Shown: positions 32,341-43,405 of the stretch, one piece after another
Position numbering within the stretch: position 1 is the first letter of the stretch
Layout: every line of letters starts with the position of its first letter
Assembly: GCA_039583875.1 (NCBI GenBank)
Contig: CM077153.1
Location: forward strand, 116,370,568-116,434,567
DNA length: 64,000 bases
Direction: 5' to 3'
DNA from: Platanthera guangdongensis
Taxonomy: Eukaryota > Streptophyta > Magnoliopsida > Asparagales > Orchidaceae
Translations under genes and position numbers: made by a program
The notes under the pieces: generated by a model
What the model saw: only the letters and a program-made list of their open reading frames with translations
Database searches by the model: none
Told to the model about the DNA's origin: nothing

Positions 32341-34625
32341 CGTTACTCGGTCATATAGTGAGTGGAGAGGGTATTGCTGTGGATCCAGCGAAGATCATTG
32401 CGATATGGGAGTGGCCTGAGCTTGCTACGGTAGCGGAAGTCCGGAGTTTTCTGGGGCTTGCCGGCTATTATAGGCGCTTCGTAGAGAACTTCTCGCAGAT
32501 AGCTTTACCTCTCACTACTTTGACGAGGAAGGAGCATAAGTTCGTTTGGACGCCGGAGTGCGTGCGAGCTTTTGAGGAAATGAAGTGTCGGTTGACCATG
32601 GCGCCTGTGCTGAGTTCGCCATGTGGGACTGAAAGCTATGAGATTTATAGTGATGCTTCGGGCAGCGGTTTGGGTTGCGTGCTACTGCAACACGGAAGTG
32701 TAATAGCTTATGGCTCGAGACAGCTGAAGGTGCACGAGAGGAATTATCCGGTCCATGACTTGGAGTTAGCGGCCGTGATTTTTGCATTGAAGCTGTGGAG
32801 GCACTATTTGTACGGTGTGAAGATTGATATCTACACCGATCACAAGAGCCTGAAGTATCTTATTGATCAGAAAGATCTGAATATGCGGCAGCGTAGATGG
32901 ATGGAGTTCCTGGGGGACTATACATTTAAGATCCACTACGTGCCTGGTAAAGGGAATGCGGTTGCGGACGAGTTGAGTCGCCGAGCCCCAGCTCAAGCCA
33001 ATTGGCTATCGGTGCATGATGAGCGGTTGGTGCGGGAGTTGGAGGCGTTGGAGATTGTTTGTGTGGATAGGCAATCATGTGCTGAAGCAGTTCTGAATTG
33101 GACTGAAGTCCAATATGACCTGGCTGATCGGATTCGGCAGGCTTTGGATATGGATGTTCTTATGAAGCAGTTCATGGTAGAGGCTCTGGATGGGTCAAAT
33201 TCCCAATTCGTCATGGGGGACGGATTACTTTGGAAGGACGGTCGCCTGTGGGTCCCAAGTGTGGGTAATTTGCGGGTGGAGTTGTTGTACGAGGCACACC
33301 ATACCAAGTACTCGATTCACCCGGGGAGCACGAAGATGTACCGTGATGTGAAGAAACTGTTTTGGTGGCCGGGTTTGAAGAAAGATGTGGCGCTCTACGT
33401 AGAGAAGTGCCAAACTTGTGCCTTGCTGAAGGCGGAGTGCCAAAAGCCGGGAGGATTTCTTAAGTCCTTGCCTATCCCGGAGTGGAAATTCGACGACATC
33501 TCTATGGACTTTGTGCACGGTTTGCCAAGGTCGCAAAAGGGGAACGACTCTATTTGGGTGGTCGTGCATCAGTTAACGAAGGTGTCGCATTTCATTCCGC
33601 ATAGGAAGGATGATCCGGTGGAGAAGTTGGCAAAACTTTATGTGGATAATATAGTACGGCTTCATGGTGTGCCCCGCAGCATCGTAAGTGACCGAGATGG
33701 GCGGTTCACGTCCAATGATTGGAGGCTAGTGCAGCAAATGTTGGGAACAAAGTTGAAATTTAGCACAGCCTTCCACCCGCAAACGGATGGGCAGACCGAG
33801 AGGGTCAATAGAACCATGGAAGACATGCTCCGCATGTGTGTCTTGGATTTCGGAAAGCAATGGGAAGACCATCTTTATTTGGTGGAGTTCGCATACAACA
33901 ATAGCTACCAAGCGAGTATTCAGATGGCGCCATTCGAGGCCCTATATGGTAGAAAATGTCGCACGCCGTTGTCTTGGTTAGAAACGGGTGAGTCAAAGTT
34001 GTATAAGCGATTGGAAGTGGAGGATGCTACTTCTTTGGTGAGAACCATTCGGGAGAGGTTGCTTATCGCTCAGGACCGGCAAGAGAAGTACTATAATGCC
34101 AAGCACAGGAACGTGGAGTTCGTTGTGGGCGACTATGTATACTTAAAGTTCAAGCCGTTCAAGGATGTCTCGCGGGTGCGGCGATTGAAAAAGCTAAGCC
34201 CGAGGTACCTTGGGCCGTTTGAGGTTCTGGAGCGAGTTGGTGAAGCGGCCTATCGGTTGAAGCTTTCAGTGGAGCTAGGTGGATTACATGATGTATTCCA
34301 TATTTCGGTGCTTCGAAAGGCGGTGCAAGAGCCTACGCAAGTGATCGCGATTGATCAAGTGTCGGTGGATAGTGGGCTGACGACAAAGGTCAAGCCCGTG
34401 CGGATTGAGGACTCGGAGGTCAAGCGGCTACGCAATAAAGAGATCATGATGGTCAACGTCCGGTGGGACAATTGCGGTCGTGAGGAGCTCTCTTGGGAGC
34501 GAGAGCAGACTATGCTTGACGAGTATCCGGAGTTGTTCCGCTCAGGTACAAATTTTGGTTTTGTATATGTCTTTCCTTTATATAATTTGGTGGATGAAAT
34601 TCTTTTAAGAGGGGGAGAGTTGTAA
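32341..34625 (+). CDS. E4 pol, 3' part: RT thumb, RNase H, integrase, chromodomain-like tail
   Basis: Open for about 760 codons. It begins in the RT thumb ([30 protein letters not shown]), then RNase H with all acidic residues ([48 protein letters not shown]). Integrase has its HHCC finger ([11 protein letters not shown]) and DDE residues ([29 protein letters not shown]). The C-terminal part has [24 protein letters not shown] and [16 protein letters not shown], a chromodomain-like end of the Tekay group. The frame also runs upstream into E5 LTR sequence only by chance. It has no start codon of its own; E5 cut it from the rest of pol. Confidence 0.92.
34607..34620 (+). other. E4 polypurine tract
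   Basis: AAGAGGGGGAGAGT directly before the LTR start TGTAACG; the same tract lies on the minus strand of E6 at 38779-38792. Confidence 0.85.
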
Positions 34626-35961
34626 CGCCCCGAAACTCAAAGGAGCGACGGGTGACGTTTTGGGCCAGTTTTGGGTTCTGGCAGGAGGCACACGGCCTGG
34701 GACACGGGCGTGTCCCAGGGCGTGTCAGGCCTGGGTCATCGAGTTGGTCGAGAGGTCGACGATTTTGTAGTCGACGATCGTCGAGCAGAGAACACGGCCT
34801 GCGACACGGGCGTGTCGCAGGGCGTGTCAAGGCCGTGTCTACGATCGGCCCAGGGTGTCGACGAATTTCACTCGACGTTGTGTCGAGACAGGGCACACGG
34901 CCTGCGACACGGGCGTGTCGTAGGGCGTGTCGACCCGTGTCGACACTCAGCCCGTGAAGTCGACATTGCGCTCGACAAAGTGTCGAGACATGGCACACGG
35001 CCTGCGACACGGGCGTGTCGTAGGGCGTGTCGACCCGTATCGACACTCGTCCCGGGGAGTCCACGAACTTTGCTCGATGATGTGTCGAGACAAGGCACAC
35101 GGCCTAGGACACGGGTGTGTCCAAGGCCGTGTCATCAGGTCGACGATCTTCGCTCGACGAAGTGTCGAGTGTCGAGACCGTGTACACGGCCTGGAGCCCA
35201 GGCGTGTTGAGGTGACACGGGTAAGGACACGGGCATCTCCTAGAACCCGTGTAGTGCTCGGGTTGTTTTCGGGGAAAAATGATGGGGGTACACGGCCGGC
35301 CACACGGCCGTGTCAGGTGGAACACGGGCGTGTCAGGTCGAACACGGACGTGTTCGATACCCGTGTGTTGTTCCAGGCGAGCCGATTTTGACGGCAAATG
35401 AGGCACACGGCCCTGGACACGGGCGTGTGCCAGGCCGTGTGTGGTTCAGATTGGGCATTTCAGTCCCGAATCAAAGCCGTTCATTTCTTTAATTGATGAT
35501 CCAACGACTGGGGGTTGTTCCTGAAGGGATATACCCGGGATTGGACTGAGAAATCCTCACTTTTCATGAGTGGATATCTTTCTAAAAGCTTAGAGAGAGA
35601 GGAGAGCCAAGGAAGGAAGAAGGAGCTAGATCCGGCCATTGGAGGAGTTTCGAAGCTCCAAATCGCGAGCCGACTCCGGATCCATGGAGGCAAAGCTAGT
35701 GCGGTGCATTTCATCCGCTTATTTTTCCATGGCGCCAAAGAAGAACGCAAGGGTAACGATTCTCTTCTTGAGCATGAGTAGCTCTCCTTCTTTGCATAGG
35801 AAGCCCGCTCTCGCGAGTTTGCGGTGAGTTGGAGGCGTTCCTTCGGGTAGATATGTGAAGTCCCCGTTGTATAGAGTCCGTAAGCGAGAACGGACATAGG
35901 CATGATGTGTGAAGCCTACCCGGACATTTTGGTCTGGATCGGTGATGTTGCATTGCATAAG
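34621..35961 (+). repeat. E4 3' LTR, 3'-truncated, with CACGGGCGTGT array
   Basis: Starts TGTAACGCCCCG. From about 34685 to 35440 it holds repeats of ACACGGCCTG(C/G)GACACGGG, followed by the inverse CGTGTC(C/G)CAGG, alternating with GTCGAC/GTGTCGAGACA words, at a spacing of about 110-130 bp. ORFs here are repeat translations. At 35961 (CATTGCATAAGG) it breaks into SINE-like sequence; the remaining kilobase of LTR present in the 5' copy is absent. Confidence 0.9.
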
Positions 35962-36150
35962 GTCCTGGGTTCAATACCCAGTGGATACAACCCGCCGCTT
36001 CTGATAAATAAATGCGGAGAGGGGTTCGGATGCATGGCCTGCAGGCTTGAATGTGATAGGCTGACTACCAGTAGTGGGCTCGGGTCTGGACTCTAGTAGG
36101 CCGGCGGTTCCAGCTGGGTCCCATGTTGATGGGCCTGGACCGTTATAAAA
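35962..36150 (+). repeat. SINE-like copy a (5'-truncated)
   Basis: Starts at a box-B-like word (TGGGTTCAATACCC), followed by AACCCGCCGC and a GGAGAGGGGTT segment, which parallels the body of copy c (GGTTCGATCCCC, AACCCGCC, GGAGAGGGGTT). The later part (TGGGCTCGGGTCTGGACTC) has no partner in the window. It ends near the 16-bp palindrome AAAAAGTGCACTTTTT at 36148-36163. Confidence 0.5.
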
Positions 36151-36164
36151 AGTGCACTTTTTGT

Positions 36165-36362
36165 AATGGCCTCCACAGCACCACGCTCGCAAGGATGGCC
36201 ACTGGCACCCCCAGCACCACGCTCGAAAGGGTTCATCCTAACCAGGTATGTAGACCATGCACCCCAACCCCTCTCCATCCATATGCGGGTTGTTGAGACT
36301 GTGGATCGAACCCGAGACCTCCTTGATAACGAGTTTTCAAACCACTGCTCATCACCAACTGA
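36165..36362 (-). repeat. SINE-like copy b (minus)
   Basis: Read on the minus strand: tRNA-like head with a box A (CAGCTCAGTTGGTGATGAGC), a box B (GGGTTCGATCC), GGAGAGGGGTTGGGGTGCATGG, then GAACCCTTTCGAGCGTGGTG and GGAGGCCATTACA. It is the mirror image of copy c; the two meet head to head at GAGCTGCAGCTC near 36362. Confidence 0.7.
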
Positions 36363-36473
36363 GCTGCAGCTCAGTTGGTGATGAGCAGTGGTTTGAAAAC
36401 TCCTTATCAAGGTGGTCTCGGGTTCGATCCCCAGCCTCAACAACCCGCCTATGGATGGAGAGGGGTTGGGGTG
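36363..36473 (+). repeat. SINE-like copy c, left part, interrupted by E6
   Basis: tRNA-derived head on the plus strand: CAGCTCAGTTGGTGATGAGC (box A) and GGGTTCGATCCCC (box B) about 30 bases apart, then AACCCGCCTATGGATGGAG and GGGGTTGGGGTG. E6 is inserted after GGGTG (36469-36473). With copy b it makes an inverted repeat with arms of about 110 bp and almost no loop. Confidence 0.75.
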
Positions 36474-38778
36474 TGTAACACCCCCTATCCGTCACATAGC
36501 ATAAAGCAGTAGGTCCGGCCGGGGCCCGACGCCGTATGCCATAGACAGACCGGGTGGTTACTTATGGAAACCATCCAACCAATCTCAACGTCCTACACAG
36601 AGCATTCTAGCGGAAGCAGTTTATAAAAGTTGCAAGAAAGAACCCAGCATTAGAGCATGAATGTCCACTAGAACAGAATAGGAATGCTGTACAAATACCC
36701 AAAACAAGCCTTAAGGCCTTACAAAATGTTTCACTTGAATATTACATGTTTTACAAACCACGGCACGCAGGCCGTTCATACATGAATAAAACAGTAAACA
36801 CTTCCATTTGGGCCTTCGAGGGCCGGCTTCGCAAAAAGGGCTTTAGCCCGCTATTGACCGCTTGGTCCAGCTGCACCTGCAAGCAACAAACCACCGCACG
36901 GTGGAAAAACAAGGCAACGGTCAGCAATGCTGACCAAATTATAACGATCCCGCCCCCAACTCGGGGCGGCGATGCTCCTTCCCTGCATTTCATTAGCATA
37001 AGCGAGCAATGTATATCAATAGCCATATCATCACAGACGTTGGCTCGTACGACCACACGCCCCGTGCACTCAGGGCACATTCTCGGTGAACCGGTCGATG
37101 TCACGTCAATTAAAGCCATTAACATTCCGGACTCACCACCGCCACTTAGACGGCCAAACCTATGAGCAATTTGTCTTCTTGGCATGGGTCACGTCAATTT
37201 AAGCCATTGACCGCCGAAGACTCACATCTATGCCAACGGCAAGTGCCACGTAAGCTTAGGTCTCTTTAACCGAACGACATAGAGCGGGTACGGTTCCATC
37301 TAACTCGTGCTCACATCGCAACGGCAATTTAAGCCATTTGCGCTGGTCAAACTTCCACCGAGTCCCATTCTATCACAAGTCACATAACTCGGTTATGTTC
37401 AAGTTGACTCTCAGGCCACCAAGTTGGCAAGATCTCGTATCCGCCCAGTTTTCCGGGTGCACCTTTGGGTTAGTCCCCAAGGCTCCCTGCTGCAATCTAC
37501 CGCGTAGAAAACCCGAAAAACAACCAATAGCACGGAGTCTTCTCCGGCCTTAAGCAATGCAACATCACCGATCCAGACTAACATGTCCGGGTAGGCTTCA
37601 CACATCATGCCTATGTCCGTTCTCGCATACGGACTCTAAATAACGGGGACTTCACATATCTACCCGAAGGAACGCCTCCAACTCTCCGCAAACTTGCGAG
37701 AGCGGGCTTCCTATGCTAGGAAAGAGAGCTATTCGTGCTCAAGATGAGGATCGTTACCCTTGCGTTCCTCTTTGGCTCCATTGAAAAGTAATCGGATGGA
37801 AATCACCGCACTAGCGTTGCCTCCGTGGATCCGGAGTCGGCTTGCGATTCGGAGCTCCGAAGCTCCTCCAATGGCGGATCTAGCTCCTTCTTCCTCCCTT
37901 GGCTCTCCTCTCTCTCCAAGGATTTAGAAAGATGATAAGGTATGAAAAGTGAGGGTTTTCCAAGTCCACTCACGGGTATATCCTCTCAGGAACAACCCCC
38001 AGCCATTGGATCTTCAGTTAAAGAAATGAACGGCTTCGATTCGGGGCTGAAATACCCAATCTGGACCGAACACGGCCTGGCACACGCCCATGTCCAGGGC
38101 CGTGTGCCTCATTCACCGTCAGAATCGAATCACCTGGAACCTCACACGGGTATCGAACACGCCCGTGTTCGATCTGACACGCCCGTGTTCCACCTCACAC
38201 GGCCGTGTGGCCGGCCGTGTACCCCATGATTTTTCCCCATTTTCAACCCGAGCACTGCACGGGTTCTAGGACATGCCCGTGTCCTTACCCGTGTCACCTT
38301 GACACGCCTGGACCCCAGGCCGTGTACACGGTCTCGACACTTCATCGAGCGAAGATCGTCGACCTATTGTCACGGCCTTGGACACGCCCGTGTCCTAGGC
38401 CGTGTGCCTTGTCTCGACATATTGTCAACACCAAAGTGTCGACTTCCCGGGACGAGTGTCGATACGGGTCGACACGCCCTGCGACACGCCCGTGTCGCAG
38501 GCCGTGTGCCATGTCTCGACACATTGTCAACACCAAAGTGTCGACTTCGTGGCTAAGTGTCGACACGGGTCGACACGCCCTGCGACATGCCCGTGTCGCA
38601 GGCCGTGTGCCGAGTCTCGACACAATGTCGAGACCAAAGTGTCGACTTCCCGTCTCAGTGTCGACACAGGCTCGACACGCCCTGGGACACGCCCGTGTCC
38701 CAGGCCGTGTGCCTGCTGCCAGAACCCAAACTGGCCCAAAATGTCCCCCTTTGCTCCTTTGAGTTTCGGGGCGTTACA
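36474..38778 (-). repeat. E6 3' LTR
   Basis: Plus-strand ends TGTAACACCCCC and GGGGCGTTACA. It matches 43406-45717 closely. CACACGGCCGTGTGGCCGGC-type palindromes and GACACGCCCGTGTC words fill 38050-38720. ORFs across it are not genes. Confidence 0.93.
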
Positions 38779-38792
38779 ACTCTCCCCCTCTT
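38779..38792 (-). other. E6 polypurine tract
   Basis: Plus strand ACTCTCCCCCTCTT, so minus AAGAGGGGGAGAGT, identical to that of E4 and adjacent to the 3' LTR. Confidence 0.88.
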
Positions 38793-39202
38793 AAAAGAAT
38801 TTCGTCCTCGAAATTACATAAAGGAAAGACATGTACCAAAACCAATATTTGTACCTGAGCGGAACAACTCCGGATACTCGTCAAGCATATTCTGCTCTCG
38901 CTCCCAAGAGAGCTCCTCACGACCGCAATTGTCCCACCGGACTTTGACCATCCTGATCTCTTTATTGCGTAGCCGCTTGACCTCCGAGTCCTCAATCCGC
39001 ACGGGCTTGACCTTTGTCGTTAGCCCACTATCCACCGGCACTTGATCAACCGCGATCACTTACGTAGGCTCTTGCACCGCCTTCCGAAGTACCGAAATGT
39101 GGAATACATCATGTAAACCACTAAGCTCCACTGAAAGCTTCAACCTATAGGCCGCTTCACCAACTCGCTCCAGAACCTCAAACGGTCCAAGGTATCTCGG
39201 GC
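38793..39202 (-). pseudogene. E6 integrase C-terminal, chromodomain-like tail
   Basis: The minus strand reads [20 protein letters not shown] and [16 protein letters not shown], a stop near 39060, then [20 protein letters not shown] and [16 protein letters not shown]. It follows the integrase core after a frameshift in a run of T (about 39208-39214). It is nearly the same protein as the E4 tail. Confidence 0.88.
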
Positions 39203-40255
39203 TTAGCTTTTTTTCAATCGCCGCACCCGCGAGACACCCTTGAACGGCTTGATTTTTAAGTATACATAATCGCCCACAGCGAACTCCACATTCCTGTGCT
39301 TGGCATTATAGTACTTTGCTTGCCGGTCCTGAGCGATAAGCAACCTCTCCCTAATGGTTCGCACCAAAGAAGTAGCACCCTCCACTTCCGATCGCTTATA
39401 CAACTTTGACTCACCCGTTTCCAACCAAAACAACGGCGTGCGACATCTTCTACCATATAGGGCCTCGAAAGGCGCCATCTGAATACTCGCTTGGTAGCTG
39501 TTGTTGTATGCGAACTCCACCAAATAAAGGTGGTCTTCCCATTGCTTTCCAAAATCCAAGACACACATGCGGAGCATGTCTTCCATGGTTCTATTGACCC
39601 TCTCAGTCTGCCCATCCGTTTGCGGATGGAAGGCTGTGCTGAACTTCAACTTTGTTCCCAACATTTGTTGCATCAGACTCCAATCATTGGACGTGAACCG
39701 CCCATCTCGGTCACTCACGATGCTGCGGGGCACACCATGAAGCCGTACTATGTTATCCACATAAAGCTTTGCCAGCTTCTCCAGCGGATACTCCTTCCTA
39801 TGCGGAATAAAATGCGACACCTTCGTTAAACGATCAACAACCACCCAAATGGTGTCGTTCCCCTTTTGCGACCTTGGCAAACCGTGCACAAAGTCCATAG
39901 AGATGTCGTCGAATTTCCACTCCAGAATAGGCAAGGACTTAAGAAATCCTCCCGGCTTTTGGCACTTCGCCTTTACCAAGGCGCAAGTTTGGCACTTTAC
40001 TACGTATAGCGCCACATCCTTTTTCAAACCCGGCCACCAAAACAGTTTCTTCACATCACGGTACATCTTCGTGCTCCCCGTGTGAATCGAGTACTTGGTA
40101 TGGTATGCCTCGTACAACAATTCCACCCACATATTACCCACACTTGGGTCGCACGGGCGACCGTCTTTCCAACGCAATCCGTCCTCCACAACGAATTGGG
40201 AATTTTGACCCATCCAGAGCCTCTACCACGATTGCTTCATATGAGCATCCATATC
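39203..40255 (-). pseudogene. E6 integrase, HHCC finger and catalytic core
   Basis: Open from 40213 to 39203. It has the finger (HTKYSIHTGSTKMY, CQTCALVKAKC), first Asp ([15 protein letters not shown]), second Asp ([13 protein letters not shown]), Glu ([15 protein letters not shown]) and [12 protein letters not shown]. The frame is lost upstream at about 40215-40255 by two small indels relative to E4, and downstream by one base in a T-run. The core residues are intact. Confidence 0.9.
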
Positions 40256-40853
40256 CTAAGCCTGCCGAATACGATCAGCCAGTTCAAATTGGACTTCGGG
40301 CCAATTCAGAACTGCTTTAGCACTTGATTGCTTGTCCACACAAACAATCTCCAACGCCTCCAACTCTCGCACCAACCGCTCATCATGCACCGATAGCCAA
40401 TTGGCTTGAGCTGGGGCTTGGCGACTCACCGCGTCAGCAACCGCATTCCCTTTATCAGGCGCGTAGTGGATCTTGAATGTATAGTCTCCCAAGAACGCCA
40501 TCCATCTACGCTGCCGCAAATTTAGATCCTTCTGACCAAACAGATATTCACGCTCTTGTGACGAGCATAGAGATCCATTTTCACACCGTTCAAAATTATG
40601 CCTCCCCAGCTTCAAGTCTAAAACTCACGGCCACTAACAACAAGTCATGGACCGGATAGTTCCTCTCGTGCACTTTTAGCTGTCTCGAGCCATAAGCTAT
40701 CACGCTTCCGTGCTGCAGTAGCACGCAACCCAAACCGCTGCCTGAAGCATCGCTATATAACTCATAGCCTTCGGTCCCACATGGCGAACTCAGCACAGGC
40801 GCCGTGGTCAACCGATACTTCAACTCCTCGAAAGCTCGCGCGCAATCCGGCGT
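40256..40853 (-). pseudogene. E6 RNase H
   Basis: After a stop at 40854-40856 the RT frame continues with [16 protein letters not shown] and [15 protein letters not shown], then shifts near 40625 ([11 protein letters not shown] where E4 has [11 protein letters not shown], so the catalytic Glu is lost). Frame 40615-40256 picks up QKDLNLRQRRWMAFLGDY and NAVADAVSR. The part between, including the TDHKS Asp, is scrambled by indels. Confidence 0.88.
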
Positions 40854-42059
40854 CTAAACGAACTTATGCTCCTTCCTCGTCAAAGTAGTGAGAGGTAACG
40901 CTATCCGCAAGAAGTTCTCTACGAAGCGCCTATAATAGCCGGCAAGCCCCAAAAAGCTCCGGACTTCTGCTACCGTAGCAGGCTCAGGCCACTCCCGTAT
41001 CGCAACAATCTTCACCGGATCCACAGCAATACCCTCTCCACTCACTATATGACCGAGGAACTCTACTGTGGATAGCCAAAACTCGCACTTCGAGAACTTG
41101 GCATACAACTGATTTCTCCTTAGCGTCTCCAACTCCAAATAAAGATGCTTGAAGTGATCTTCCTCACTTTGCGAGTACACCAAAATATCATCGATGAAGA
41201 CGATCACGAAATGGTCCAAGTACTCCCTGAACGTCCTGTTCATCAAATCCATGAATACTGACGGCGCATTAGTCAGCCCAAACGGCATGACCGTAAACTC
41301 ATAATGCCCGTATCTCATGCTAAACGCTGTCTTCGGGATATCACTCTCCCTTATACGCAGCTGATAGTACCCAGCCTTGAGATCCAACTTCGAGTACACC
41401 GTCGACCCAACTAACTGATCAAAGAGATCATCAATCCGGTGGATCGAGTACTTGTTCTTCTCAGTCAGCTTGTTTAGCTCCCGATAATCAATACATAACC
41501 TCAAGCTTCCGTCCTTCTTCTTAACAAAGAGGACCGGTGCGCTCCAAGGCGAAGAACTCGGGCGCACATACCCTTGCTCCAACAACTCTTGCAGTTGAAC
41601 TTTCAGCTCCGCCATTTCCTTAGGCGCTAGCCGATACGGAGATCGTGACACAGGCTTTGCACCTGGCACTTGCTCGATCGTAAAATCTATCTCCCGCTGA
41701 GGCGGGGCTCCAGGAAGATCTGCGGGGAACACATCAGGGTATTCCGATACCACTGAAATACAATCCAACACGGGCTTCGGCTTTGCAACCTCCACTAGTG
41801 TAAAGAATAGTTCTGCACCAGCACGAACCGCCTTCACCACCTGAAGAGCAGACATCAATGTCTTGCTCGACCCCTTTAAGCCCGTAAAAGTCGTTTCACG
41901 ACTTGCACCCAGCTTGACTTCCTTGCTACCGCATCCATATTGGCTTGCTGCTCCGAGAGCCAGTCCATACCAAAAATAACGTCGAACTCCACCAACGGCA
42001 GTAACGACGCTTGCAAATCGAACTCCTGATTCCCAATCCAAAGCTAAGCGCAACAACAT
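40854..42059 (-). pseudogene. E6 reverse transcriptase with RT linker
   Basis: About 400 open codons. They hold the protease tail ([19 protein letters not shown]), linker ([18 protein letters not shown]), fingers ([21 protein letters not shown]), [40 protein letters not shown], the catalytic [10 protein letters not shown] and thumb [15 protein letters not shown]. It ends in a stop at 40854 just before RNase H. This is the best-preserved RT palm in the window and shows the uninterrupted version of the site into which E5 inserted in E4. Confidence 0.9.
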
Positions 42060-42260
42060 CTACCCACGCACAATGAGCACCATTGGACTATAACGCATCC
42101 AATTTGTCTTTTACCATCAAAGGAGGTACTCCGACGCACAATATAATTCCTAATAAAGGAATGCGAAGCTCCCTAAACGAACGGTGCTCTCGCAGATAAA
42201 GTAAAGTCGCAACAAAGCTTAGCACAAATAGTTCTAAGCTACCATGCACTAGGGCGACAA
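42060..42260 (-). pseudogene. E6 aspartic protease, destroyed
   Basis: Aligning the minus strand with E4 shows the active-site region near 42175. Where E4 codes FDTGASHSF, E6 reads F, V, stop, then GASHSF, so the catalytic Asp and Thr are gone. Further small deletions follow before the RT frame. Confidence 0.75.
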
Positions 42261-42281
42261 GTGTTTAAGGCAAAACTATCT

Positions 42282-43064
42282 TTAGACCATACCTGTCGTC
42301 ACGACGGCGTGCTTCGTCCAGGGCTTTAGGCACTCACTAGCATAATGCCCCGGCTCGCCACAGTTGAAACATGTGCCCGGGGTCTGACCCGTAGTCGCCC
42401 CAGAAGCACCAGAAGGAGCTGGACCCGAAGTCCTATGCTTCTTATACCATTTTCGATATACAGACTTTGAGGTTTTCGGCACTTTGAATGCCGTTTCCTT
42501 TGCACTAACATCCTTAACTGCTCCTGACATAGCTTTCATACCCTTCCGAGCACCATTCCAACAGTCTCGGGCAAAGTGCCCTTTCTTTCCACAAGTATAA
42601 CAAGTGTAAGTAGCTTTACTAGTCGATTTCATAGCCCCTTTCTCCAGCATTCTGCCGGATGCAGCTCTTATGGGGTTTGTATAGTTCGATACCATGGTCG
42701 CTGGCATCGGGAGGGTCTTCCTCAAATCTGCCTCCAAAGATCTAGCTGATTCCACCAAGGCTCGGAATCCCAATAACTTTGGTCCTAGCAGTAGAACTCG
42801 TAACTCGGCACGCAGGCCACTATAAAACCTATCAACTGTAGCTTGCTCATTATCCACCTCGAAGCATGGGTAGCGGCTTATCATAAGAAATGCTTGCAAA
42901 TATTCCTCAACTGTGTGCGCTCCCTGCACTAAATGCATATTCAGCTGCTGCCCCAATGGTCTACCAAAGGTCATCTGCTGCATCGCGCCCACCGGCGTTG
43001 AAGCCACAACAGGGGCGCAGGGTTGTACATTTCCTCCAAGCTGTGCACCCGTCATAGCGAACAC
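42282..43064 (-). CDS. E6 gag, 3' part open
   Basis: 260 open codons. The Gag domain half (LNMHLVQGAHTVEEYLQAFL, DRFYSGLRAELRVLLLGPK), a coiled region (FRALVESARSLEADLRKTL), and two zinc knuckles, CYTCGKKGHFARDC and CFNCGEPGHYASEC, both with complete CX2CX4HX4C. The N-terminal part of Gag seen in E4 (PVFSGLGTPSQAEDWL) is not found upstream, so this copy may be deleted there. The listed ATG is probably not the native start. Confidence 0.8.
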   Translation of the reverse strand: MFAMTGAQLGGNVQPCAPVVASTPVGAMQQMTFGRPLGQQLNMHLVQGAHTVEEYLQAFLMISRYPCFEVDNEQATVDRFYSGLRAELRVLLLGPKLLGFRALVESARSLEADLRKTLPMPATMVSNYTNPIRAASGRMLEKGAMKSTSKATYTCYTCGKKGHFARDCWNGARKGMKAMSGAVKDVSAKETAFKVPKTSKSVYRKWYKKHRTSGPAPSGASGATTGQTPGTCFNCGEPGHYASECLKPWTKHAVVTTGMV

Positions 43065-43392
43065 CGCTTCTACGATCCTTTAACGGTTTCATACGAAGGA
43101 GGAGGATCAGACACCTCACCGGGTGCACTATGCTCCTCGGAAACCGGACATTCTGGCTGTCCAGCACCGCTTCCGGTCACCTATAGTGGTACAAAACACT
43201 GTTAAGCGACCAAATAAAATTGCAAACAGCAATTATAGGAACACGCAGATTCCTCAAACACGAGTATTTTCATTCCTAAGTGGACATTCATGGGTTCTTT
43301 TTACTGTTATTACGATGACGCACACAATGTGCTCACCACCCCTTAAAAAGAATTCGGCCACGAATTCCCTTAAGCCCGACCAAAACCAGTAG

Positions 43393-43402
43393 TCTGATAC
43401 CA
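43393..43402 (-). other. E6 primer binding site (initiator Met tRNA)
   Basis: Plus strand TCTGATACCA, minus TGGTATCAGA, three bases from the 5' LTR. Confidence 0.88.
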
Positions 43403-43405
43403 AAT

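Larger units (their letters stand above)
15268..35961 (+). mobile_element. E4: Ty3/gypsy chromovirus, split by E5 and truncated at both LTRs
   Basis: Removing E5 (19392-32340) restores the order LTR, primer binding site, gag, protease, RT, RNase H, integrase with chromodomain-like end, polypurine tract, LTR. The pol motifs run in one sense on either side of E5. The 5' LTR starts in mid-LTR (15268), and the 3' LTR breaks off at 35961 into SINE-like sequence, so no target duplication is available. It is the same family as E6: gag, pol and LTR match closely in opposite orientation. Confidence 0.92.

Noticed and set aside
34652..35391. Overlapping long ORFs on both strands rich in Arg, His, Cys and Asp (MSTRVDTP type)
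   Set aside because: They are translations of the GTGTCGAC/CACGGGCGTGT repeats of the E4 LTR; the same happens at 38205-38800 and 45137-45744 in E6.
36363..36435. Possible tRNA gene (box A and box B present)
   Set aside because: No acceptor stem can be formed and the anticodon arm is poor. It recurs as part of longer SINE-like copies, so it is a tRNA-derived head.
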